Source: Bombyx mori
Lineage: Eukaryota > Arthropoda > Insecta > Lepidoptera > Bombycidae
Reading direction: 5' to 3'
Length of the DNA stretch: 64,000 bases
NCBI RefSeq assembly: GCF_030269925.1
Contig: NC_085133.1
Location: 4,670,001 to 4,734,000 of the forward strand
The notes under the pieces were generated by a model, which was not told the origin of the DNA, made no database searches, and saw nothing but the letters and a program-made list of their open reading frames with translations. A program made the translations under genes and the position numbers. Shown here one piece after another: positions 9,921 through 21,042 of this stretch (within the stretch, counting starts at the first letter, position 1; each line of letters begins with the position of its first letter).

Positions 9921-10110
9921 GTTAGTGTTAGTTAGTTAGTTAGTTGTTAATTTTTTAAACTATTATTTATTTTAATGATTGGTTTTAGTGTAGAGTATAG
10001 TTTATCGCACACCAATATATAAACTAAGCACAGATGCAAAACGTTAAATACAAAAATGCAATTGGCTGTCATGTTGCTAAGGGCGATCTCTTCTTTGAGA
10101 CAAACAGAAC

Positions 10111-10286
10111 CCGGCGTAGGTAGCACCACCCTGCCTATTTCTGCCGTAAAACAGTACGGCGTTTCGGTTTAAAGGGTTGTACAGTCGTTGTACCTACTAT
10201 AGAACTTGTTAATGTATATAGGCTCCGGAAACCACTTAACACCAGTTGGACCGTGAGCACATCCAATCATCTAAGCAATAAAATAA
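10111..10286 (+). mobile_element. Diverged Bm1 SINE
   Basis: The order of Bm1 blocks is kept: GCACCACCCTGCCTATTTCT, GCCGTAAAACAGTA, GTTTCGGTTT, GGCTCC, CACTTAACACCAG, ATCTAAGCAATAAAA. Several internal deletions and substitutions make this an older copy. Confidence 0.75.
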
Positions 10287-10389
10287 TTTGACCTTACGGT
10301 CCAAATGGCTTCCACGTGTAAATGTATATGAACTGTTTGACTCCAATTACGCGAATTATATTCCGTATTATTGATGTTCAAGCAGAAGG

Positions 10390-10634
10390 GGATATATATC
10401 CCAGACATTTCTATGTCCTTGAGCGAAGGATCTGTTTCGTCATCACACCGCGGCTCGTGCACTGTGAAAACCAAAGCGAGAACTCAACGTCACTCTTGTA
10501 CAGCGAACTGTGTCACTCCTCACGAAGTTCGACGTCGGTTTGAACGTAACATTAAACTCTCGTTAAAGACCGGCGTTTCGTTTCGTAAATCGTGCGCAAA
10601 GTTTTATTTACAAGACGCTTCGATAACTATATAG
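10390..10634 (+). CDS. Candidate coding exon, unidentified
   Basis: A frame of about 80 codons stays open from a possible acceptor (CAG at about 10381-10383) to TAG at 10632-10634. It is GC-richer than its flanks and basic (Arg/Lys-rich, with several Cys). I do not recognise a family, and no promoter, donor or neighbouring exon is evident. It could be a terminal host exon, a transposon relic or chance. Coordinates are approximate. Confidence 0.25.
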
Positions 10635-10639
10635 TTTAT

Positions 10640-10795
10640 TCAAATTCAAATTCAAAATCATTTATTTCAACTTGGATGTCAGCGTAACACGCTTGTTGAA
10701 TGTCAAAATATAAATGAAAATGTTAACTCTACCACCGGTTCCAAAAAAAGCCACAGTCCTGAGAAGAACCGGCGAAACAAACTCAGCGGCCCTTT
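10640..10795 (-). mobile_element. LINE-like 3'-end repeat
   Basis: It begins with repeated ATTCAA units, like a short-repeat 3' tail read antisense. It continues through TTTATTTCAACTTGGATGTC, CTCTACCACCGGTTCC and GAGAAGAACCGGCGAAACAA. I recognise this as a common lepidopteran interspersed sequence but cannot name the family. Confidence 0.45.
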
Positions 10796-10846
10796 TTTTT
10801 TTGTTTTTTGTTTATTGACTATAGCAATAGATGGACACTATAATCT

Positions 10847-11140
10847 TCTATAGGTATATATAAAAAGAAATTGCTGTTCGTTAGTTTCGCTAAAACTCGA
10901 GAACGGCTGGACCGATTTGGCTAATTTTGTTCTTGAATTATTTGTGGAAGTCCAGAGAAGGTTTAAAATGTAGATAAATATGAAAATGCTCGGAATTAAA
11001 TAAAAATAACAATTTTGTTTTTCCTTTGATGTGTCTCCCGTCGGACGGATTCCATTTGTTTGTTCTAAGTTAATTTTAGACAAAAGTTTAGGTCTTTTAT
11101 TTATCTATTCAGGCACTAAGAAGTCTGGCGGGTCAGCTAG
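10847..11140 (+). mobile_element. Helitron-like non-autonomous element, ~294 bp
   Basis: It starts TCTATAGGTATATATAAAAA and ends GCGGGTCAGCTAG followed by T. The body from AATTGCTGTTCGTTAG to the end is shared at about 90% with 62110-62381. It carries no functional ORF. The 3' CTAG|T and 5' TC favour Helitron, but the 5' flank is T rather than A. Confidence 0.55.
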
Positions 11141-11398
11141 TCTTTAATAATTAACATCTAGGTAAAAATTATAATTAAAAAGCTACGAAACTTACCCTCG
11201 ATCGGGTTCTAACTTGAAGTACATTAGAATCACTTTAATATTACGAAGATTAAAATACATTACAGAATAAGCCGTCATAGTCGAAAAAAACTTAATTAAA
11301 TAAAGCTTAATAAGATCGAATTTCGATTCATTGGTCCTTACCCCAGTTTGTAACAAACACTATTAAAATCTCGACCAATGTTCTAACCCGTCAATTCA

Positions 11399-12002
11399 AT
11401 TACCAAACAAGGACTGATTTCAGTCCGTTAAGCGCCAAAGAACAAACTAATTAGAACGACAGAATCGACTGATCGTAGGTTAGTCGATACAAACGAGACA
11501 GTCAAAAGTTTAGTCGATTATCGGAATCGATTTTCGAACACCAGAACTTGTCAGTTCGCGGTAATGTTTTAAAACACGATATTCATCTGATTTGTACTTG
11601 ATATTAAGTTTTTATTCGGTTTGGCTACATATTTTACAGTATAAAATCGTGGCTAAGGGTTGAAATAGCGTTTCTACAGTGAAACTTATACGTTTATGTA
11701 TTACCAAACAAGGACTGATTTCAGCCCGTTAAGCGCCAAAGAACAAACCAATTAGAACGACAGAATCGACTAATCGTAGGTTAGTCGATACAAACGAGGC
11801 AGTCGAAAGTTTAGTCGATTATAGGAAATCGATTTTCGAACACTAGAACTTGTCAGTTCGCGGTAATGTTTGAAAACACGATATTCATGTGATTTGTACA
11901 TGAAATTAAGTTTTTATTTGTTTTGGCTACATATTTTACAGTATAAAATCGTGGCTAAGGATTCAAATAGTGTTTCTACAGTGAAACTTGTACGTTTATG
12001 TA
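11399..12002 (+). repeat. Tandem duplication of a ~302-bp unit
   Basis: The sequence from ATTACCAAACAAGGACTGAT to GAAACTTATACGTTTATGTA (11399-11700) is immediately repeated at 11700-12002 with about 20 substitutions or small indels. The unit contains the short palindromic words TTAGTCGA and CGAATCGATTTTCGAA-like blocks. No ORF spans it. This is a two-copy local duplication, not a longer satellite in this window. Confidence 0.85.
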
Positions 12003-12114
12003 AATGAATCGTGTCCATTGCTATATTTTGCTGTCTTTTATATTGTAATATGTAATTTGGCAGATGATCTCATGGAACATTCGTGATGGTTATAGTCCAG
12101 AGATATCATTATGG

Positions 12115-12358
12115 TTTTTTTTATTGCTTAGCTCGATGGACGAGTTCACAGCCCACCTGGTGTTAAGTGGTTATCGGAGCCCATAGTCATTTACAGCGTA
12201 AATGCACCACCCACCTTGAGATACGAGTTCTAAGGTCTCAGTTTAATTACAACGGCTGCCCCGCCCTTCAAACCGAAACGCATTACTGCTTCACGGCTGA
12301 AATAGGCAGGGTGGTGTTACCTTCCCGTGCGGACTCACAAGAGTTCCTATCACCAGTA
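12115..12358 (-). mobile_element. Bm1 SINE, short form
   Basis: An antisense A-tail (T-run then TTATTGCTTAG) leads through GGACGAGTTCACAGCCCACC and the Bm1 body. It ends at CACCAGTAT, the recurrent short-form 5' boundary. Confidence 0.9.
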
Positions 12359-12828
12359 TACTTAGATAGTTCTAGGTGCTCGCGTAGACCAGGTAATTAC
12401 AGAAATACATACATATTACGCAAATAAGACTACTCTATTTCAGAAAATTCGGAGTATATTTAGAAATTTTCTAACATCTCCTTCATTTATATTATTAAAA
12501 TCGATTCCAGCATGCGTGTTTCACACATCAAATTAAGGCACAAGTTACAAGTTCTAAACAACACAAACAATAAATAAACTCCGACTAAACTACGGTGGAC
12601 GCCAAAACGTGGAAGCTAATTCTGAATTCACCTTTAATTGATCACGTATACTCGTACGTTGAAAACTTTCGCCACGTTAATTTAAGAGTTAAAAGTAAAT
12701 GTGGCCGCAACGAACCATTTTCGATTCGGAATGCGCAACTCTAAAATCGACTAAAACAATTCGTCGGCGATATTTTAAATGCACACTTATAATGTTATGT
12801 AAACGATTATCTTTTTTTTATGATTGAA

Positions 12829-12988
12829 GTATTACTGGTGACCTGGGGGCCTTTTCCAGTTTCACCAGGACAGGTGGGCGAGCAGAGGCTCAGTTCGGAG
12901 GGGTGGGATTTGCTAAAAGCTGCCCGAGCGCCTCTGAAGAAGACCTAACAACTCAAGAGTAGCTGCTTCGCGAATGGGCTGCGTTTTC
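12829..12988 (-). mobile_element. LINE family B 3'-UTR fragment
   Basis: The reverse complement matches the 3' UTR of the LINE at 41367-44354: TCAATCAT end, GGCCACCAGTAA, TTTCACCAGGACAGGTGGGC, GCTGCCCGAGCGCCTC and CTCAAGAGTAGCTGCTTCGC. It is a 5'-truncated insertion directly abutting a Bm1 copy at 12990. Confidence 0.85.
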
Positions 12989-12989
12989 A

Positions 12990-13230
12990 CTGGTGGTAGG
13001 ACCTCTTGTGAGTCCGCACGGGTAGGTCCACCACCCCGCCTATTTCTGCCGTAAAGCAGTTATGCGTTTCGGTTTGAAGGGTGGGGCAATCGTTGTAACT
13101 ATACTGAGACCTTAGAACTTATATCTCAAGGTGAATGGCGCATTTATGTTGTAGATGTCTATGGGCTCCAGTAATCTCTTAACACCAGGTTGGCTGTGAG
13201 CTCGTCCATCATCAAGGCAATAAAAAAAAA
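12990..13230 (+). mobile_element. Bm1 SINE, short form
   Basis: It runs from CTGGTGGTAGGACC through the full Bm1 body to CAAGGCAATAAAAAAAAA. It is joined to a reversed LINE 3'-UTR fragment at its 5' end. Confidence 0.93.
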
Positions 13231-13715
13231 CTACGTACAAAGACAGCAGATTAATATACATTTAACATAACTAAAGCACGCCAAATGATCTAAATTCGAT
13301 TATAATCACTGATATATCAATTAGATTTAGATTAATTTTATCCTTAGGTATGTACAGCTCGAAAATTAAGGAAAGAAAATATATCGGTTGATAAAAAGAA
13401 GAGAAAAGAATAATTATGTTGTCTCCGTCTATTCATATATCCATGTGTGTGAATAGAAAACGTAACAAATAAAACGCGCTTCAGCTAATCGAGCTCAATG
13501 TCCCAATTTCCTTTTGCGAAAAAAAAAAAAATCCAGTGACGATAAACGATTAGCCGAAAAGTCCCGGAAACGGATATAGACCGAAGACGCCCCATGGGGA
13601 ATAGCGAAGTTCGACAATGGCAGTAGTGTGGTCCAGTAAAGACGAAATGCAGAAGGCTTGCTTTGTTGTTCTCAGCTTAAAAGGTGCTTATTAAAATACA
13701 GTACTAGGCAATAAA

Positions 13716-14124
13716 GGTAGTTTTCCAATTACAGAGCATAATGCGACTGAGTGACGCACAATGCCGAATTATGCTGAAGCTTAATTGGAACGTGAATTCG
13801 TTTTCAAATGCATCAGCAGAGTGCGCTAAGTTAGCACAGTTTTAATTAACATTGATTATTTCTAAGAAACTACGACGAAACGAAAACCTTACAATTTTTT
13901 TCAACATTAAATAATATTACTAACGATAATATAAACAAAATTTCGATCAATGCCGAAAAACACTTGTCAATTTTCTGTCACTGAGTCGGTATCGATTGCG
14001 AGTATCACGCGAAAGCAGTACTTTTGAGAGTGCTCGATTGTGCGAAGCGTTGCTGTAGTTGGAACATTCAACGTTGAGCATTATGCCGCATAATGCGCTC
14101 TTGTGCTGTAATTGGAAAACTACC
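13716..14124. mobile_element. TIR element (MITE), ~409 bp
   Basis: A perfect 19-bp terminal inverted repeat, GGTAGTTTTCCAATTACAG (13716-13734), is matched by its reverse complement at 14106-14124. Imperfect subterminal symmetry follows (GCATAATGCG on both sides). A on each side (AAA) could be a 3-bp duplication, but the T/A richness makes this uncertain. An open stretch on the minus strand (13947-14135) has no recognised domain, so the element looks non-autonomous. Superfamily unknown. Confidence 0.65.
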
Positions 14125-14280
14125 AAATACTGCACATCGATATTTAGAAAGAGACAGTCGTCTAATTTTGTTTTTTTTGTAGAGCGTTACCCGTATGCGA
14201 CGAAACACTAACGATCCGGTGTCTATGGAGACTAAATGTCAATTAGGTAATGTGCGACAGATATAACGCTCGCTTTATCA

Positions 14281-14529
14281 CTGGCGGTAGGACCTCTTAT
14301 GAGTCCGCACGGGTAGGTACCACCACCCCGCCTATTTCTGCCGTGAAGCAATAATGCATTTCGGCTTGAAGGGTGGGGCAGCGGTTGTAACTATACTGAG
14401 GCCTTAGAACTTATATCTCAAGGAGGGTGGCGCATTTACATTGTAGGTGTCTATGGGCTCCAGTAACCACTTAACACCAGGTGGGCTGTGAGCTCGTCCA
14501 CCGACCCAAGCAATAAAAAGAAAAAAAAG
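14281..14529 (+). mobile_element. Bm1 SINE, short form
   Basis: Full body from CTGGCGGTAGGACC to AGCAATAAAAAG and an A-rich tail. It is close to the other short copies. Confidence 0.93.
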
Positions 14530-14999
14530 AACGAAGCAAAAATTAACGGTCTCTTTCCCACGGTCGATGTGCAATATCTATCGCCGGGTATTGTATTCGA
14601 TGTTTCCGATGATATAAAATATCCTCCTCATTGCGTCGATAATCCTTATTGCCGAGTGATGGTCAAGTAACACACAACCATCGGCTAGGCAGTCGGAGGC
14701 GCTAATTATTACACCATCGAAATAGTCAATCGATTTGAGTTTAGAGTTCTGATCCTTCTGAACTGTGTATATCTTTCCGCGCAACACTATTAGCTTGGTT
14801 GAATGTCTTCGCAAGGCAACTATTATTCTTTACTAAAAAGTTTTCCAATAAACGACTTTTTTGCGGTATCCGCCTTGAGAATGGAAACTATTTGGAGGGA
14901 GCCCAATGTGTTTTAGTTTTCAACACTTTTAAGCTTACAAACATAGTGTTTACTCCACGGAAGTGTTTTATATTTATAAATTTATAGCTTTGTTTTTAG

Positions 15000-15105
15000 C
15001 CGATCTAGTAGTAGATTCAGCGAAGCACTGCTCTTGCTAGGGGCAGTGTTAGCAAATTCACCAGGCTGGGTACCGCTAACTTGCCTACACGTTAGACGAA
15101 CCTAG
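15000..15105 (+). mobile_element. LINE family C 3'-UTR fragment
   Basis: Shared block GTAGTAGATTCAGCGAAGCA, CTGCTCTTGCTAGGGGCAG, TGTTAGCAAATTC. It is truncated at both ends and lacks the poly(A). Confidence 0.6.
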
Positions 15106-15785
15106 TACATAAAACCCCCTGAGGTTACTACGATATTTAGGGAAAAAAAAGCGAAAAAATTTCGAGTCCAATATGAGCATGTGTTACCCTCGCATTTATT
15201 TTAAAAAAAAGGTTAAATTATGATAATGGATTGGAAGAAATTATGTATGGTCTTAATTATACTATCGTTTGTATGGTCACTTATACATAAAACAATAATT
15301 AAGAACAAAAATAATTGATATATAATTTACTTCGAGAAAATTCCACGAATTTCGCGTAATACGTTCGTAACGAGTAATTTCCCGCGGGAAACGAAAGATA
15401 TTAAATGCCAATTTTAATGGATAGGTCACGTGATCCGATTTGTAAAATTGGAACGAAAAGAATAAATAATACGGAATCGTAATTATTTACATGTAATTGT
15501 GTGTTACAATTTTTTTTTTGTTTCTGTTTCTTTTTTACCTAACAAGCGTCGGGTCTGTCTGTGATTTGTAGCGATCATTAATTCTGTTTTGCCTGCAGTA
15601 AACTTTGAATATGAATTTGCTTTTGTCTTATATGTCATAGTATTTGTTACATTTTTCTTAATTCAATTAATTGTGAAATTTCGATCAACGGACAAGAGAA
15701 GAAACCCCTAAGATATTTCTTATACTTTTAGCTCATATGAAACTTCGTGTATTATTGACTTTTTTTTTTCTTTTGACGCGGTGTT

Positions 15786-15995
15786 AACTATGAATGTGGA
15801 AGGTTACAGAGGAAGAGGTAGACCTAAGAAGAAATGGATGGATTGCGCAAAAGACGATATGGGTAAGAGGGGAGTGAGCGAAGAAATGGTATATGATAGA
15901 AGAGTATGGAAGGAGAAATCATGGTGCGCCGACCTCAGGTGACTGGGAGAAGGGCAGGATAATGACGATGATGATGATGGCGTGGATGGAGCGAT
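15786..15995 (+). mobile_element. RTE-type LINE C-terminus and 3' end
   Basis: The plus strand encodes the RTE C-terminal signature GRGRPKKKWMDCAKDDM, then RRVWKEKSWCADLR and a stop. A GATGATGATGATGG microsatellite follows, as is typical of RTE 3' ends. Only about 60 codons remain, so it is a heavily 5'-truncated copy. Confidence 0.75.
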
Positions 15996-16604
15996 CACGC
16001 TGGTCAACTAGAGCCCGTGTATGCTGAGTTCTTTACGAGGTGGAGATCCCTAAGCACCCATTTTTAAACTAGAATGCATGAACGATGTGTTCTTTTCATT
16101 AAATACTTTTTATTAGTGTTCGCGGGCTTCAAGACATTAAGTCGAATTCTGATACAGTCATTCTAAAGCCGTACTCAATAAGAAACAATGATTGTAAAAG
16201 TATTTGCTGAGAATCTTTCGAAGCTAAACAAAAGACATTCGCACTAGAATGATCACTCCTCACGAGATTTAAATTAATTAAGCTCCGTAAGCTTCTATTT
16301 AGCGAGTGTTCTTGCATTCTTTTAGCGAAAATAAAAAGTTTAAAAGCGCGGTGTCGTTTGCATAGGGTCGGTGTGTCAATAACAGAGTTGACGACCCCAA
16401 TTCGTGTTTCTAAGTGGAGATACAATGTTTGTCATATGTTTTATGAGAACGTTTATTTTATGGACTAAGTTCAATTATTGAATCATTTCAAGTTTTTATA
16501 TTTAACTAGCTTTTAAAAGCAATCGGTTTGATGTAACAAATACTATCTTCTTTTGTCCGTATCAAAGGTTTTATTATTAACCTATTGTTCAATACAATAA
16601 CGCG

Positions 16605-16947
16605 TTTAGGGTGCTGGTGGTGCTGCCCCGCTTTTGTAGCGCATCAGGGATGTTTGCAGACACGCACATAGATTGTTTTTACGCTACCATGCGTAAGAGG
16701 TGTGCATCTCTGGTAAGCAGAGTGAGGGCCAGCTCCAACAGTATCCTGAGCATGATCGCAAGCAGGCTGAACTGTATATACATGGGTCGCTGTGGTGCCA
16801 TCTCCCATGGGATGTTACCATAGTAATTCATTGTGATGTAAATATAACTACTAACATAGGTCTAAGTCTTATTAACAATTTATATTGAATATTTATGAGT
16901 TATGGTTACTTGAAATAAAAACATTATTATTATTATTATTATTATTA
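16605..16947 (+). mobile_element. Jockey-group LINE C-terminal fragment with ATT tail
   Basis: The frame ends ...FADTHIDCFYATMRKRCASL, then a Ser-rich helix and CIYMGRCG, before TAG near 16821. I recognise this as the C-terminal end of a lepidopteran non-LTR ORF2. The 3' UTR finishes with AATAAAAACATTATTATT and an ATT microsatellite (16921-16947). The reverse transcriptase core is missing. Confidence 0.6.
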
Positions 16948-17150
16948 AGACGAACAAGTGTAACGAAAATATAAATAAACATATTCACATTCCCAAAATG
17001 CCGATATGTACCAGCTTAGCCCGACAGTATTTGTCTTATTAATGTTTATAAACCGAATATTATTTCATGTGACTATCCAAATTTCTGAAGGTACATACAC
17101 GTAATTTAAAAAATATATAGCATTAGAAGAAGAAACATTAGAAATATTTT

Positions 17151-17349
17151 TGAATATTGAAATATAAAAAACATAAAAACTGGTGAAGCAATAGCTTTAA
17201 TTCTTATTTCTCTTTATAGAGCAACTCAATTTGTGCTATAGTTTTACTGGGCTTAATTTTATTTTGATACGAATAAAATAATACATTATAAAACCACATT
17301 TAAAGCTATTGCTTCACCAGTTTTTATGTTTTTTATATTTCAATATTCA
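17151..17349. repeat. Perfect 49-bp inverted repeat with 101-bp spacer
   Basis: The left arm 17151-17199 (starts TGAATATTGAAATATAAAAA, ends GCAATAGCTTTA) is the exact reverse complement of 17301-17349. Weaker symmetry extends outwards (CATTAGAAATATTTT on the left against an imperfect mirror on the right). A transcript or single strand could fold into a long hairpin. The arms have not diverged, so the structure is young or maintained. It may be a foldback-type MITE; no ORF or TSD is clear. Confidence 0.85.
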
Positions 17350-17541
17350 ATTTTTTTTTTACATTTTTAATGTTTCAATATTCAAAATACCATTTATGTC
17401 ACCTGTTTATCACATTATAACCTCATTTAAGATTCATGTCATAAATCATATAGAGGTTACATAAATTATAAATGCTGGGGCTCAGCAGCTTTCTTCTACG
17501 TGACTATTTCTTCAGAAAAAAACTAGATATTTATTTTACAG

Positions 17542-17781
17542 CTGGTGGTAGGACCTCTTGTGAGTCCGTGCGGGTAGGTACCACCACCCTGCCTATTTCT
17601 GCCGTGAAGCAGTAATGCGTTTCGGTTTGAAGGGTGGGGTAGCCGTTGTAACTATACTGAGATCTTAGAAATTATATCTCAAGGTGGGTGGCGCATTTAC
17701 GTTGTAGATGTCTATGGGTTCCAGTAACCACTTAACACCAGGTGGGCTGTAAGCTCGTCCACCCATCTAAGCAATAAAAAA
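17542..17781 (+). mobile_element. Bm1 SINE, short form
   Basis: From CTGGTGGTAGGACCTCTTGT to CATCTAAGCAATAAAAAA. One of the best conserved copies in the window. Confidence 0.95.
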
Positions 17782-18152
17782 CAGCACACTTAGCCTTAGG
17801 TACGCTTACAGTCGAACCACGCCCAGCAACATCCAGTTACGTACGCGAGCAACAAAGGGAAAATAGTAAGTGTTGCCATAAATCGTGAAAGTGGAAAAAC
17901 ATGGCCAGCGTTACGGGTTTAATTTGAAATCGTCTTTTTGGCTGAGTGGCCGTCGGGCGTTCCGCGAGAATTATGTGTTTTCGCTAATGAATTATGGTGT
18001 TATGTAGTTATAAGATTTTATCATAACAATCAGTTTTTTTTTTTTTTGCTTTCGCCTTCATCGGCAAACAAGCTATCTGATAACTAAGACATGTGCGGTA
18101 GCGGTTTCTCTGTAGCTATACCGCAGTGTGATTCTCATGAGTACGTTTTTTA

Positions 18153-18394
18153 ATGGTGGTTGGACCTCTTGTGAGTCCGCACGGGTGGGTACCACCACCC
18201 TGACTATTTCTGCCGTGAAGCAGTAATGCATTTCGGTTTGAAGGGTGGGGCAGCCGTTGAAACTATACTTGAAACCTTAGAACTTATATCTCAAGGTGGG
18301 TCGCGCATTTAGGTAGTAGATGTCTATGGGCTCTAGTAACCACTTAACACCAGGTGGGCTGTGAACTTGTCCATCCATCCACGCAATAAAAAAA
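18153..18394 (+). mobile_element. Bm1 SINE, short form
   Basis: Starts ATGGTGGTTGGACCTC and ends CACGCAATAAAAAAATTAAAA. Minor substitutions only. Confidence 0.93.
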
Positions 18395-18702
18395 TTAAAA
18401 AAGATGTAGTGCTCAAGAGAGAATGTAATATTACTAACGAGGAAGTCGAAGGTAGAGCGAAATGAAGGAGAAAAATAAGGAACGCTGACCCCACCACCAT
18501 GTAGGTTGAATAGCTAGGAAGACACAAAGGGAGGCAGAAAGATATGAAAGTCCAAGAAGAAGACAGTTTCTTGAAGCGATATACCTTCTATTATTTGAAC
18601 CAAATAAGTTTCGTCGGCCTAAAATAACATCACCCTATCATTCGTCTTATCGTATTAATAAGTTCATATTTCGCTAGCCCGCCGTTTAATGCTAAGTTTT
18701 TC

Positions 18703-19052
18703 TTTTTTTTATTGCTTATTTGGTTGGACGAGCTCACAGCCCGCCTGGTGTTAAGTGGTTACTGGAGCCCATAGACATCTACAACGTAAATGCGCCACCC
18801 ACCTTAAGATATAAGTTCTAAGATGTCAGTATAGTTATAACAGCTGCCCTACCTTTCAGACCGAAACACATTACTGCTTCACGGCAGAAATAGGTAAGGC
18901 GGTGGTACCTACCCGCGCGGACTCACAAGAGGTCCTACCACCAGTAATTACGCAAATTATAATTTTCCGGGTTTGATTTTTATTACACGATGTTATTCCT
19001 TCACCGTGGAAGTCAATCGTGAACATTAGTTAAGTACGTATTTCATTAGAGA
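18703..19052 (-). mobile_element. Bm1 SINE, long form without the tRNA-like head
   Basis: The reverse copy extends beyond CACCAGTAATTACGCAAATT into GGAAGTCAATCGTGAACATT and TACGTATTTCATTAGA. It then stops before the tRNA-like segment. Confidence 0.9.
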
Positions 19053-19683
19053 AGTCAATACACCGCTCTCCGCGTTCCTTCGAGACGGTAGATTACGCGC
19101 GTCAGTTAAATTATAACAGTGTATGTACATTGCGTGTAATAGAAAAAAATGTTACTGAATGATATATTGAAACGTCATTTTCAGTGCAAGTTATAGAATA
19201 CTAATAATAAAAGTAAACCTTCGAAATTTACATAGATTTGAATGCACCCTGTTTAAATATTTAAAATTCACAAGCGATAAACACAAAATGCACGATAAAA
19301 AACCTTTTAATTCTAAGAATATTTATGACCTGTTTGTAACATTAAAATTAGTGGACGTATCACGAGATAATTTAGGAATATTCTAATTCGTGTGCGCTTT
19401 TAAAACACATTCTGTTCAGATACATATTGAACGCACCTCAATTATGTGACTTTGAGTAAATTGATAAGTTGTTTTTTATTGCTTAGGTTAGGTGAGTGTT
19501 CGAATTATACTAATTTCCTGCATTTGTTTTGTCCCTCACGAAACTTTAGACTAAAATCATTGAACTTAATACAGTCTTTGCCTGATGTTTGTTTTCGAGG
19601 GTAGCAATGACATAAGCCTAGCGATTTTAATTAAAATATCCGAGTACCAAATTATCCTTGGCCTAAGTAAATGGATTCTAATC

Positions 19684-20129
19684 TTTTTTTATTTTTTATT
19701 GCTTAGATGAGTGGGCGAGCTCACAGCCCACCTGGTGTTAAGTGGTTACTGGAGCTCATAGACATCTACGACGTAAATGCGCCACCCACCTTGAGGTATA
19801 AGTTCTAAGGTCTCAAGTATAGTTACAACGGCTGCCCTACTACCCTTCAAACCGAAACGCCTTACTGCTGCACGACAGAAATAGGTTGGGTGGTGGTACC
19901 TACCCGCGCGGACTCACAAGAGGTCCCACCACCAGTAATTACGCAAATTAAAATTTGCGGGTTTGATTTATATTACACGATGTTATTCCTTCACCGTGGA
20001 AGTCAATCAAGAACATTTGTTGAGTACGTATTTCATTAGAAAAATTGGTACCCGCCTGGGATTCGAATACCGGTGCATCGCTCAACATGAATGCACCGGA
20101 CGTCTTATCCTTTAGGCCACGACAACTTC
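19684..20129 (-). mobile_element. Bm1 SINE, full length
   Basis: About 446 bp in reverse. The antisense tail (T-run, ATTGCTTAGATGAG) is followed by the body, the middle segment and the tRNA-like head (near 20043-20129), whose B-box-like motif appears as GATTCGAATACC in reverse and whose 5' end is CTTTAGGCCACGACAACTTC in reverse. An internal pol III promoter is expected for such a head. The B box carries a change from the usual GTTCGAATCC, so its activity is uncertain. Confidence 0.93.
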
Positions 20130-20824
20130 AAATTCTCATTTTTTTTATGTATTTTCAGTCAATCGTGAAGACTTCGAACGCAGCACTCACACGGCTGATT
20201 CCGAATATGCGACAGCTCGTGTGAAGGACACGAGCCGAAGCTCTGAGGCACGAGGGCTATGAATTTCCAAAGCAGATGCCGCACTGATAAGGCAGCACCA
20301 GAAAACTTTGCACCAGATAATATTGAAGTTGTACAGAAAACATAAAGCCGTAAGTAAGTAAACGAAAGGTTTTACGGGGTCTTAAACTGGAGCGAAATTT
20401 CGGGGAGTTTCTCGGCAATATCTTCAATTATTCGAGATATCTTTACTGTATCACGTAAAATTTCCTGTTCGTATTTCATTTAATGTCACCGTTATCACGG
20501 GGAAATAGTCTGTTATCGTTTGAATAATTTATGTCGTCCATTATCATTTGATCAATTAACATAAATTGTTTTCACGATTTCATTTTTTTTTAATTATATG
20601 TGTATTAGAGTGGCTGTGTTGAGCCGCAGTTCGAATTAAAAAGCTTGATATAAAACTCTAAATATGAATTCGACGTACGAGGCTTCCTGAATGAAGTAGT
20701 CGATAAATTTTGGCACGACCGTTTTAATTCCATGGATATTAGTTTTATTATTAGTGCCGAAGGTGACGTAGGCATGACGTAGACATTGGTGACGTCACTG
20801 GTAATGAACAAAAATATCAACTTA
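20130..20824. other. Unassigned DNA
   Basis: No repeat family or gene recognised. The 20160-20340 stretch is GC-richer but stops interrupt every frame over useful lengths. Confidence 0.35.
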
Positions 20825-21042
20825 ATAGCCGTACTCGCCCGCTTCGCAGGGCATTTAAAATTAACATTATTCTTTATTGTCATCATTATTAGGGAGTCCA
20901 ACACTCATATAAATATTAGCCTATCCATTAAGTACATGTATTTTCTACATGGATACCAAGTTTCAAGTCAATCGGGTGCATGGTTGAGTAGTTATAACGG
21001 AACATCCGTAAAAACCACTGTAGATTTATATATTAGTATAGA
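20825..21042 (-). mobile_element. Helitron-like non-autonomous element, 218 bp
   Basis: Read on the minus strand: start TCTATACTAATATATAAATC, end with a small hairpin GCCCTGCGAAGCGGGC (20837-20852) about nine bases before the terminal CTAT. It is flanked by A and T. Homologous to 8805-9016, which has lost the hairpin. Confidence 0.65.

Noticed and set aside
9924..9947. Telomere-like repeat
   Set aside because: The unit is TTAG (four bases), not the insect TTAGG, and it is very short.
16921..16947. ATT microsatellite as an independent repeat
   Set aside because: It is the tail of the LINE fragment directly upstream.
17935..17985. TGGCTGAGTGGCCG-type word as a tRNA A box
   Set aside because: No B box or cloverleaf partner follows within tRNA distance.
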